From: Synergistaceae bacterium
GTDB lineage: Bacteria > Synergistota > Synergistia > Synergistales > Aminobacteriaceae
Direction of reading: 5' to 3'
DNA: 14,516 nt
NCBI GenBank assembly: GCA_031289165.1
Contig: JAITPZ010000107.1
Span: 1 to 14,516 of the forward strand
In this document: positions 8,532 through 14,516 of the stretch, one piece after another
How positions within the stretch are numbered: the stretch's first letter is position 1
Layout: the number at the start of each line of letters is the position of its first letter
Notes under the pieces: model-generated
Databases searched by the model: none
What the model saw: only the letters and a program-made list of their open reading frames with translations
What the model was told of the DNA's origin: nothing
Program-made: the position numbers and the translations under genes

Positions 8532-9227
8532 ATGAAGAAAAAACTTGTGGTTCTGACCGGGGCGGGCATGAGCGCGGAAAGCGGCCTCAGGACGTTTCGC
8601 GACAGCGATGGCCTGTGGGAGGAGCATGACGTGATGGAGGTCGCAAGCATTGAGGGATGGCACAGAAACCCGAAGCTGGTGATCGAGTTCTACAATCAGC
8701 GCAGGCGTCAGCTCGCGACGGTGAGCCCCAACCGGGGGCACGTCGTTCTGGCGGAGCTGGAAAGGGACTTCGACGTGCAGATCGTCACGCAGAACGTGGA
8801 CGACCTTCACGAACGGGCGGGCAGCACGAATATCGTGCATCTGCACGGGGAGCTGACGAAGATTCGCAGCGTGGACGGCGCGACGGTCATCGACATCGGC
8901 TATGGAGACCTGACTCCGGAACAGACGGACGATAGGGGAGTCCCGCTTCGCCCTCACATCGTCTGGTTCGGCGAGGCCGTTCCCCTGATCGAAATGGCGG
9001 ACCGACTGGTCCGGGAGGCCGACATCTTCGCCGTCATCGGGACGTCTCTGGTCGTCTACCCGGCGGCGGGGCTCGTGAATTCCATGCGTCCGGGAACCCC
9101 CGCCTTCCTGATCGACCCGGGCGAGGTGGGGATGCGCCTTCCCTCCAATTTCACCGTCATCAGAGAAGGCGCCGGCAGCGGCGTGGAAAAAATGCGGGAT
9201 CGCCTGTCGGCTTATGTGGTAAGATAA
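8532..9227 (+). CDS. Sir2-family NAD-dependent protein deacylase, class III-like, without zinc cysteines
   Basis: Removes acyl groups from protein lysines using NAD+. The 231 residues show GAGMSAESG (10-18), TQNVD (86-90), the catalytic His105 in HLHGEL, and the NAD-binding GTSLVVYPAAG (170-180). Tyr54 and Arg57 in FYNQRRRQL fit the Y-x2-R signature of class III sirtuins (SIRT5, CobB), so succinyl- or malonyl-lysine may be better substrates than acetyl-lysine; that is inference. The whole protein contains no cysteine, so the usual four-Cys zinc site is absent. I recall similar cysteine-poor sirtuins in Bacteroidetes. The ATG follows GGGGGAG by five bases. It is the first gene of a rightward run; lepB follows after 42 bases. 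Confidence 0.93.
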   Translation: MKKKLVVLTGAGMSAESGLRTFRDSDGLWEEHDVMEVASIEGWHRNPKLVIEFYNQRRRQLATVSPNRGHVVLAELERDFDVQIVTQNVDDLHERAGSTNIVHLHGELTKIRSVDGATVIDIGYGDLTPEQTDDRGVPLRPHIVWFGEAVPLIEMADRLVREADIFAVIGTSLVVYPAAGLVNSMRPGTPAFLIDPGEVGMRLPSNFTVIREGAGSGVEKMRDRLSAYVVR

Positions 9228-9269
9228 CGAGATACATTCGGTGAGCGTTTGGAACGGAGGCTTTTTATT

Positions 9270-9815
9270 TTGGCAACGGAAGTGGTAAAGCCCTGGTGGA
9301 GAGAAACACTCGAAACTATCGTCTGGGCCATCGGGCTGGCCGTGATCATACGAACCTTTATCGTGCAGGCCTTCTGGATCCCGAGCGGATCCATGCTGCC
9401 TACGCTCGAAGTGGGCGACAGGGTGCTGGTCGCCAAGTTCTGGAACTGGTTTACAACGCCTTCGCGCGGCAGCGTTTACGTTTTTAAATATCCTGAAGAC
9501 CGTTCCCGCGACTTCATCAAGCGTATCATAGCCGTTCCCGGCGATACGGTGGACATCAGGGACGGGGTCGTGTACGTCAACGGCGCCGCCGTCGACGAGC
9601 CCTACGTGAAAAACAAAGACCACTACACGATGCGGTCCAGTAAATTCTATCCCGTCGTCCCCTTTGTCGTACCCGGAGACATGTACTTCGCCCTGGGGGA
9701 CAATCGCCCCAACTCCCAGGATGGGCGCTTCTGGGGTTACGTTCCCATGAAGGACATCCACGGCCCCGCCTTCTTCCGCTACTGGCCCCTGATGCGTATC
9801 GGCTTTCCCCGCTAG
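9270..9815 (+). CDS. lepB: Signal peptidase I
   Basis: Cleaves signal peptides from exported proteins at the outer face of the inner membrane. The protein is 181 residues, the short single-helix form. A membrane segment at about 16-36 leads into PSGSML, with nucleophile Ser41; the general base is Lys84 in DFIKRIIAVPGD. The box E region GDNRPNSQDGRFWG follows at 143-156, and the protein ends YWPLMRIGFPR. The start is TTG 9270, nine bases after GGAGG (9256-9260); an in-frame TTG at 9249 would place that site inside the gene. The stop is TAG, and the frame continues without another stop into rbgA. Confidence 0.95.
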   Translation: MATEVVKPWWRETLETIVWAIGLAVIIRTFIVQAFWIPSGSMLPTLEVGDRVLVAKFWNWFTTPSRGSVYVFKYPEDRSRDFIKRIIAVPGDTVDIRDGVVYVNGAAVDEPYVKNKDHYTMRSSKFYPVVPFVVPGDMYFALGDNRPNSQDGRFWGYVPMKDIHGPAFFRYWPLMRIGFPR

Positions 9816-9821
9816 CCAGCC

Positions 9822-10652
9822 TTGGGCAGAACCGTTTGGTACCCCGGCCATATGGCCAGGGGAGGGCGCAAGCTCAACGAACTGGCGGAAAAACTGGACC
9901 TGATCATCGAGGTGCGCGACGCTCGCGCGCCTTTTTCCACCTCCTCTCCCCTGATCGACGCGATGGGCCGCCTGAAGCCCGTCGGACTCGTGCTCGCGAA
10001 AAAGGACCTGGCGTCGCCCGGGCATACCCGCGTCTGGATGGAGAAATTTGCCGCGGAGCAGAAGGACGTATGGGCCTTCGACCTGCGTCGGGACGACCTG
10101 GAACCCCTTCGCAGATCTTTGTCCCGCCGCAGACCCGAACATCGCGAGCTTCGTCTGGCGGTGGTCGGTATCCCCAACGTCGGAAAATCCATGTTTCTGA
10201 ACATGCTCGTCGGGAAGTCGCGCGCGAAGGTGGGCGGCATCCCCGGCATAACGCGCGAGGTGAACTGGTACAGGGGCCTGGGGTTTCTGGTCGTGGACTC
10301 CCCCGGCATTCTGGACCCGCACTCGGAGCCGGGCGTGCATCGCGTCCTTTCATGGCTGGGCTGCGCCAAAGCCGGGGTCATCGGGGGCTACGAGCCCGCG
10401 GCGCTCGAGCTGATCCGATTTTTGAAGGATCGGGGCCTGTGGAGCGTCGTCGCGGCCAAATGGGAGCTGGACGAGCCCGATGAGCCCTCCGAACTGACGC
10501 TCGAACGACTGGGCCGGCGCCTCGGATGCCTTGTCGCGGGCGGAAACGTGAACATGGAGCTTGCCGGGCGTCGTCTGGTGGACTCCTTCGCCGCCGGCAA
10601 GCTGGGCGCGATGACTTTGGAACTTCCGGGAGAAGCGCTGTGGAGCCCCTGA
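9822..10652 (+). CDS. rbgA: Ribosome biogenesis GTPase RbgA/YlqF
   Basis: GTPase that helps late assembly of the 50S ribosomal subunit. The 276 residues have the circularly permuted order G4-G1-G2-G3: G4 at 59-62, GIPNVGKS (G1, 116-123), Thr144 (G2) and DSPGI (G3, 159-163), plus the family markers WYPGHM (6-11) and DARAPFST (33-40). G4 reads AKKD instead of NKxD, so the Asn that normally contacts guanine is missing. The start is TTG 9822, six bases after the lepB TAG and in the same frame, with no Shine-Dalgarno sequence. It is kept because the conserved WYPGHM motif would be lost from the next start, ATG 9852. Translation may depend on reinitiation after lepB. It overlaps rnhB by 13 bases. 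Confidence 0.93.
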   Translation: MGRTVWYPGHMARGGRKLNELAEKLDLIIEVRDARAPFSTSSPLIDAMGRLKPVGLVLAKKDLASPGHTRVWMEKFAAEQKDVWAFDLRRDDLEPLRRSLSRRRPEHRELRLAVVGIPNVGKSMFLNMLVGKSRAKVGGIPGITREVNWYRGLGFLVVDSPGILDPHSEPGVHRVLSWLGCAKAGVIGGYEPAALELIRFLKDRGLWSVVAAKWELDEPDEPSELTLERLGRRLGCLVAGGNVNMELAGRRLVDSFAAGKLGAMTLELPGEALWSP

Positions 10653-11314
10653 AAAAATTGAAAACGGGAAAATTGAAATCAGAAAAACCGGAATCGGAAA
10701 AGCTGAACTACCTCCGGAGTTTCAGGGGCGTCGTCGCCGGCACGGACGAGGCGGGGCGCGGCCCTCTGGCCGGTCCGGTCGTGGCCGCCGCCGTCGTGCT
10801 GACCCGCGAACAGGAAGAGACCCTGCTGGCTCTGGGGCTCGGGGACTCCAAAAAGCTGACTCCCCAAAAACGGGAGGCTCTTTTTTTCGCGATGAACGGG
10901 CTGGGCGTCGCCTGGAGGGCTCAGGCCGGGAGCCTGAACGAGATCGCGAAATTCAACATTGCCGTCGCGTCCCTTCGCGCGATGGGGCGCGGCGTCCGCA
11001 GGCTGCCTCTGCTCGTCGACCTCGTGGTGGTCGATGGATTGTTCGAAATCCCCGATCTTTCGATCGAACAGATTCCCCTCGTTGCGGCGGACTCTCTGGT
11101 GCCGTCGGTCTCCGCGGCCTCCGTCGTCGCCAAGGTCCTGCGGGATCGTGTTATGATAGCTCTGGATCGGCTTTATCCCGAATACGGATTCGCGAGGCAC
11201 AAGGGTTATCCCACGAAAGAGCATCGCGAGGCGGTGCGGGCCCTCGGCCTTTCTCCCGTGCATCGCGTCGCGTTTTGTGCAAAACTGACGCAGAGGACTT
11301 TCGAAAGGTTATAG
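10640..11314 (+). CDS. rnhB: Ribonuclease HII
   Basis: Cuts RNA in RNA/DNA hybrids, including single ribonucleotides left in DNA. From GTG 10640 the protein has 224 residues. It shows GTDEAGRGPLAGPVV with Asp36 and Glu37, GDSKKLT (69-74), VDG with Asp132, and Asp151 as the fourth metal ligand, then SAASVVAKVLRD and YGFARHKGYPTKEH. The usual GD around the fourth acid is AAD here. GGGAG lies seven bases before the GTG, inside the end of rbgA, which favours this start over one at 10526. The first 28 residues are a Lys/Glu-rich extension encoded by A-rich, near-repeated DNA. The TAG stop lies three bases before the next ATG. Confidence 0.95.
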   Translation: MEPLKKLKTGKLKSEKPESEKLNYLRSFRGVVAGTDEAGRGPLAGPVVAAAVVLTREQEETLLALGLGDSKKLTPQKREALFFAMNGLGVAWRAQAGSLNEIAKFNIAVASLRAMGRGVRRLPLLVDLVVVDGLFEIPDLSIEQIPLVAADSLVPSVSAASVVAKVLRDRVMIALDRLYPEYGFARHKGYPTKEHREAVRALGLSPVHRVAFCAKLTQRTFERL

Positions 11315-11317
11315 ACG

Positions 11318-12430
11318 ATGGCGCAGATATCGAATCTCAACGTGCAGATCGGCCAGAATCAGGTCGCTCAAAACCAAATCAACCAGAACCAGGCCGGTTC
11401 CGACGCGGCGCGGGCAGTCCCCGGCCGCGTCGGCGAGACGCACCCCGGCATACGCTCAGGAACGCTGGTGGAGGGACAGGTGCTGTCCCAAAACGACGAC
11501 GGAAGCTACATGGTCAAAATCGCCGCGCAGGGCACTCAGCCTCAAACCCTTACGGCGCGCGCCACTCTGGAGCTGATCGTGGGGGAGCACTTTCGCGCCG
11601 TGTGGGACACCTCAGACGCGGGCGGGATTCCCGTGCTGCGCCTTTCGCAGGGAGAGCTGTCCTTTCTGACGAAGTTGCCCGCCACCGACCGGGAACTGGC
11701 GACGGCCCTTCTCTCGCGCGGAATGCCCCTGTCCGACGAGGCGCTTCTCCCTATTCGCGAGGCGTGGCGCCGGATGGGCGGGAGGGCGGAGCAGCTCGGC
11801 TCGCTGCTGGAGCTTTGGGGACGCGACCTGCCGATGACCCCGGGCAATGTTCAGATCCTCTCCTGGTACACGGCTTTGAGCGGAGACTCCGCGAACGCCA
11901 TCTGGGCGCGCATTCGCAGGCAGCTGAAGGAACGCTCGCGCGGAGGAGAAAACCCCGTCGACGTTCTGCGCGCTCTCAGGGAAGGCGCGGACGGGGACGA
12001 AGAAATCTCGAAATTCCTGCAGGGGCACTCCCTTCTGTTGCGCGCGCCGCGGGATGAGGTCAATCCCGCGCTTCTGAGCGCCCCCCTCTGGCCCGTCCCC
12101 GACGGTATGCCGAACATCGTCGCGCGCGTCTACGTGGGGCGCGTCCACGAACAGGGCGACAGAGGATACTGGCAGATGGGTTTTTCCGTGGAGGGAACCC
12201 GGCTGGGCCTGGTCGGCGGCGACGTCGAAAGCGACGGCCGTTCGTACAACCTCGGCCTCTGCGCGGAGCAGCCCGCGACCTGCGAGCTGCTGAAGCACAA
12301 ACGTCACGCCATTCGCAGGGAGCTGGAGGAGGTTCCTCTGGCCCTGCAGTTTATCAACATCTCCCGGATCGTCACCGGTGGCCTGCGTCGACAGCTTCTG
12401 GCCGGCAGAGGCCTGGACATCACGGTGTAA
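11318..12430 (+). CDS. FliK-like (hook-length control) protein, YlqG type
   Basis: The 370-residue protein begins with a Gln/Asn-rich segment (QIGQNQVAQNQINQNQ), has a region at 45-110 that looks like a small beta domain (SGTLVEGQVLS, TARATLELIVGEHF), a helical middle, and a C-terminal part (about 240-370) with an alternating strand/helix pattern like the FliK C-terminal domain. The call relies mainly on position: in Bacillus subtilis ylqF-rnhB is followed by ylqG (FliK-like) and ylqH (FlhB C-terminal-like), and the same two follow here. Real flagellar function is not shown, and no other flagellar gene is present. The ATG follows GAAAGG by nine bases and lies three bases after rnhB. The stop is TAA. 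Confidence 0.65.
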   Translation: MAQISNLNVQIGQNQVAQNQINQNQAGSDAARAVPGRVGETHPGIRSGTLVEGQVLSQNDDGSYMVKIAAQGTQPQTLTARATLELIVGEHFRAVWDTSDAGGIPVLRLSQGELSFLTKLPATDRELATALLSRGMPLSDEALLPIREAWRRMGGRAEQLGSLLELWGRDLPMTPGNVQILSWYTALSGDSANAIWARIRRQLKERSRGGENPVDVLRALREGADGDEEISKFLQGHSLLLRAPRDEVNPALLSAPLWPVPDGMPNIVARVYVGRVHEQGDRGYWQMGFSVEGTRLGLVGGDVESDGRSYNLGLCAEQPATCELLKHKRHAIRRELEEVPLALQFINISRIVTGGLRRQLLAGRGLDITV

Positions 12431-12457
12431 GGACAGCGGTCGCGGGTAACTTGTGGG

Positions 12458-12736
12458 ATGAAAAAACAGGACCCTCAGAAGCGCGATAAGGCCGTGGCCG
12501 TCAAATACGACCAGAAAGACGACGCCCCCGCCATCACGGCGAAGGGCGAGGGTTTCGTCGCGCGCCGCATCGTGGAGATCGCCCAGGCGGCGAACGTCCC
12601 GATCGTCGAGGATGCGGCGCTGGTCTCGGCGCTCCTGTCGCTGGAGCTGGGGCAGGAAATTCCCGTCGAACTCTACGAGGCTGTGGCGCGTATCCTCTCC
12701 TGGATATACCGGCTGGAAAAGGGGACGGAGGCGTGA
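12458..12736 (+). CDS. Free-standing FlhB C-terminal-domain protein, YlqH type
   Basis: The 92-residue protein matches the cytoplasmic export-gate domain of FlhB/YscU: AVAVKYDQKDDAPAITAKG, then VARRIVEIAQAANVPIVED, LELGQEIPVELYEAVARILSW and IYRL. It lacks the membrane part and the self-cleaving NPTH motif of full FlhB; residues DKAVAV stand where NPTH-x-AVA would be. Small proteins of this kind are known beside rnhB in Firmicutes, but their role is unclear. The ribosome binding site is weak. It lies 27 bases after the FliK-like gene and overlaps yraN by four bases, so the three are probably translated from one message. Confidence 0.85.
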   Translation: MKKQDPQKRDKAVAVKYDQKDDAPAITAKGEGFVARRIVEIAQAANVPIVEDAALVSALLSLELGQEIPVELYEAVARILSWIYRLEKGTEA

Positions 12737-13122
12737 CGCCCCGCCACCTCGAACTGGGCCGGCGCGCGGAAGCCCTCGCGGCCGCCCACGTCGAAAAGCT
12801 GGGCTGGCAGCTTTTGTCGCGCAATTTCTCCTGCCGGCTGGGCGAACTGGACATCGTCGCCCTGGACAAAAAAGAGAACGAGCTGATCGTCGTCGAGGTC
12901 CGCTACCGAACTATCGGGGAGATGCAGTCTCCCTCCGACTCCATCGGCCCGAAAAAACTGCGCTCCCTCGTCGCCACCGGCCGCGCCTACGTGGGAGAGA
13001 TCGGCTGGGAGGGCCCCTGGCGCATCGACCTGATCGGAATTACCGCTTCCCCGCGCGACCCGGAGACCCTCTGGCGCCTGGAACACCTCACGGACATCAC
13101 GGCCGGAAATTTTCCGGTATGA
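12733..13122 (+). CDS. yraN: YraN family (UPF0102) nuclease-like protein
   Basis: The 129 residues have the YraN layout: an N-terminal helix with GRRAEALAAAHV, then LLSRNFSCRLGELDIVALD and VVEVRYRT, giving a PD-(D/E)xK-like set (Glu38, Asp40, Glu55 and the following EVR), and a C-terminal IDLIGIT strand. The family is predicted to be Holliday-junction-resolvase-like, but activity is not established. The start GTG 12733 overlaps the ylqH stop in a GTGA, a usual sign of coupled translation. It is the last gene of the rightward run. No convincing terminator follows; in many genomes comM or dprA comes next, but here the neighbour is a convergent low-G+C gene. Confidence 0.9.
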   Translation: MTPRHLELGRRAEALAAAHVEKLGWQLLSRNFSCRLGELDIVALDKKENELIVVEVRYRTIGEMQSPSDSIGPKKLRSLVATGRAYVGEIGWEGPWRIDLIGITASPRDPETLWRLEHLTDITAGNFPV

Positions 13123-13357
13123 ATTTTTGTGCCCCGGCGCAGGGCATGGCCCCCAAAACACAGACGTCGAAAACCCTCTGACTCCTCAGTTCCGCCCTTC
13201 CCGGCTCCTCGCTGATGCAGCATATCAGCCGGTACTGACTCCGTGTCGGTTGAATACTTCCTCCTGTCAGGTCCTGAGCAGTTACAGTTTTTGATCCTTA
13301 ATGACAAAGGCAACGCAAATGATTCGTCGCCTCCCCTGCTCCGATACTCTCGGGGAT
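13123..13357. other. Intergenic region between yraN and the convergent right-hand gene
   Basis: I see no gene here. The stretch includes a six-pair hairpin GCTGAT/ATCAGC near 13212-13230, without a T-run, and two copies of CTGACTCC. It marks the change from G+C-rich DNA to the lower-G+C right end. No terminator is seen for the rightward operon unless the 13365-13387 stem also serves it. Confidence 0.4.
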
Positions 13358-13387
13358 AAAAAAACGGGGAGCCGGAAGGCTTCCCCG
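13358..13387 (-). terminator. Rho-independent terminator for the right-hand leftward gene
   Basis: On the minus strand a GC-rich stem (13365-13387, CGGGG and GCC arms, one bulged base, four-base loop) is followed by seven T residues (13358-13364). It begins 22 bases after the stop codon of the gene at 13409-14305. It lacks a T-run on the plus strand. Confidence 0.88.
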
Positions 13388-13408
13388 CGTCTCTCAAAAC
13401 AGATTCAA

Positions 13409-14305
13409 TTATATCGCCTGTTGCAACTCCTGAAGTGTCTTGTCGGAGACATCAAGCGCGAAGTGTCCACGTACGAAATCCACGACGATGACCCATTTGG
13501 GGTTCTTCGGGTCTAACGTGTCCCATCGATACGCTTCTTTGTTGTCAAAAGCCTCTTTAGCCTTGCCCCATTCCCGTTCCGGTATAGCAAAGTCGAGGAA
13601 CGCCTGCCGGACTTTTTGTCCGATGAGTATGACGACTGGAGCGGTGGCGTGGGGCAACAGGTGTTGAGTGAAGTTCCTTGCGCAGGTATAGAAAGCCTCC
13701 GTCACGCCGTTTTCTCCGTTGGACTTAAACGGCACGATTTCCATGATGACGGCGCGGCTCATCAACGCTTTGACATATAACTCGATCGTGGCAAAAGTGG
13801 CTTTTGCCTGTACGGTCTTGAGGTCGAGTTTCTCTATAGTGTTACGGACGCATCCCCAATAGGGAATAGCCTTCGTCAGGCCTGTGTCTTTTCCGGCGTC
13901 ATCTACCTGTTCAACATAAAGCACCTGCCCGTTCTTCATTGGCGCGCACTGAAAACGGTCGCGGAAAAATTTTTCGACATCCGGCAGGGATAACTGCGTT
14001 CCGTCGGGCCAGGATATTGTTCTCGTTTTTGCGTGGTAGCGCGGAAATTTATCGTAAACGCCGATAGCCGGATTGGAACTCAAAAAGAGAACCCGCGCGT
14101 TTTGCAGGTCGCCGCTCCACGGCTCGCCTACCTGAAATCCTTTGTCTTCAATGGAAAATCCCTCGTCTTTGTAAGCGTTTATTTGAAACTCCACGAGCTT
14201 TCTGAACGGATGTTCCCTCAACGGCCGCCCCGCAATGGCGTCCGTCAGCAGATCGTGTATGTCCTCGTTCAGGACGATGTTTTTCATTATCGTATCCAGG
14301 TCCAC
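13409..14305 (-). CDS. Unrecognised protein, possible uracil-DNA-glycosylase-like fold
   Basis: I do not recognise this 298-residue protein with confidence. It contains RVLFLSSNPAIGVYDKFPRY (71-90), PYWG (148-151), MEIVPFKS (188-195), APVVILIGQKVRQAF (222-236) and VIVVDFVRGHFA (272-283). A hydrophobic strand ending in NPxxG near the start, and a later strand VILIGxxxxxxF, recall the layout of uracil-DNA-glycosylase-like proteins, but the usual HPSP-type motif is not clear. Treat the fold as a guess. Start GTG 14305 follows GAGGGGAG by eight bases. It lies 15 bases after the stop of the truncated upstream gene, so the two likely form an operon. G+C is lower than in the neighbouring operon, which suggests acquisition. 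It ends in TAA, followed by a strong terminator. Confidence 0.75.
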   Translation of the reverse strand: MDLDTIMKNIVLNEDIHDLLTDAIAGRPLREHPFRKLVEFQINAYKDEGFSIEDKGFQVGEPWSGDLQNARVLFLSSNPAIGVYDKFPRYHAKTRTISWPDGTQLSLPDVEKFFRDRFQCAPMKNGQVLYVEQVDDAGKDTGLTKAIPYWGCVRNTIEKLDLKTVQAKATFATIELYVKALMSRAVIMEIVPFKSNGENGVTEAFYTCARNFTQHLLPHATAPVVILIGQKVRQAFLDFAIPEREWGKAKEAFDNKEAYRWDTLDPKNPKWVIVVDFVRGHFALDVSDKTLQELQQAI

Positions 14306-14320
14306 AACGTCATCTCCCCT

Positions 14321-14516
14321 CTATTGGTTCTCGAAGACCACTTCGAGCTTCATGCTGTCCAGCTTCTGCAGATCGTTCTCGTCAAGCTCAATGTACCACC
14401 CCGTGCCGTATTTTTGGTTATAATTCGACGAGCCAAGAAACAAGTGCTGCCACGTCCCATTGACATAGCCGGGGGCGACGGCAAATATTTGAGGTATGGG
14501 ATAAGTTTTTCCACTA
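14321..14516 (-). CDS. C-terminal end of an unrecognised gene, cut by the window edge
   Basis: The minus-strand frame is open from the right edge to TAG at 14321-14323. It gives about 64 residues that read like real protein: PIPQIFAVAPGYVNG, LFLGSSNYNQKYG, WYIELDEND and a tail LEVVFENQ. I do not recognise the family. It is the upstream partner of the gene at 13409-14305 (15-base gap, same frame). Its function probably decides what the pair does. Confidence 0.65.
   Translation of the reverse strand, partial: SGKTYPIPQIFAVAPGYVNGTWQHLFLGSSNYNQKYGTGWYIELDENDLQKLDSMKLEVVFENQ

Noticed and set aside
8445..10340. Very long minus-strand open frame (631 codons) opposite the sirtuin, lepB and rbgA genes
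   Set aside because: Three well-recognised genes occupy the plus strand; the antisense frame is a His/Arg/Asp-rich shadow spanning intergenic gaps.
13130..13160. Hairpin near the yraN stop as a terminator
   Set aside because: The T-run lies on the wrong side for rightward transcription and the stem is only five pairs.
13212..13230. Hairpin GCTGAT/ATCAGC as an attachment site or RNA gene
   Set aside because: It is short, has no T-run, no tRNA nearby and no second copy in the window.

Overview
The window looks like a chromosomal stretch from a G+C-rich, double-membraned anaerobe of the Synergistota. This is an inference from gene content, not a database match. A 1,185-residue AsmA/TamB-like protein implies an outer membrane, while the block lepB-rbgA-rnhB-ylqG-ylqH-yraN resembles the order known from Firmicutes. 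No rRNA, tRNA, CRISPR array or insertion sequence was recognised.

Layout. Positions 1-362 are mostly non-coding, with a possible promoter and a doubtful start of a leftward gene. Positions 363-3381 carry a leftward group: a small two-helix membrane protein, cinA and recA. cinA is split by one in-frame TAG codon, with unmistakable CinA sequence on both sides. recA has its own candidate promoter inside the end of cinA. Positions 3530-8367 hold a second leftward unit: the AsmA/TamB-like protein, then a SHOCT-like/transmembrane/SH3b protein, closed by a terminator at 3530-3556. From 8532 to 13122 a rightward operon encodes a cysteine-free class III-type sirtuin, signal peptidase I, the circularly permuted GTPase RbgA/YlqF, RNase HII, a FliK-like protein, a free-standing FlhB C-terminal domain and YraN. 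A divergent promoter region (8399-8531) separates the two directions.

The right end (13358-14516) differs. It is leftward, clearly lower in G+C (about 45-53% in lines I counted, against 60-68% in the ylqG gene), and holds an unrecognised gene, the tail of another, and a strong terminator. It has the look of accessory DNA placed after yraN.

The core genes serve ordinary functions: recombination, pyridine-nucleotide salvage, envelope assembly, protein export, large-subunit ribosome maturation and RNA removal from DNA. The points worth a second look are the amber codon in cinA, the non-consensus G4 motif of RbgA, the zinc-free sirtuin, the longer L2 loop of RecA, and the low-G+C pair at the right edge. 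I found no convincing evidence for a wholly new system; the best candidate for something undescribed is that pair, which runs past the window edge.
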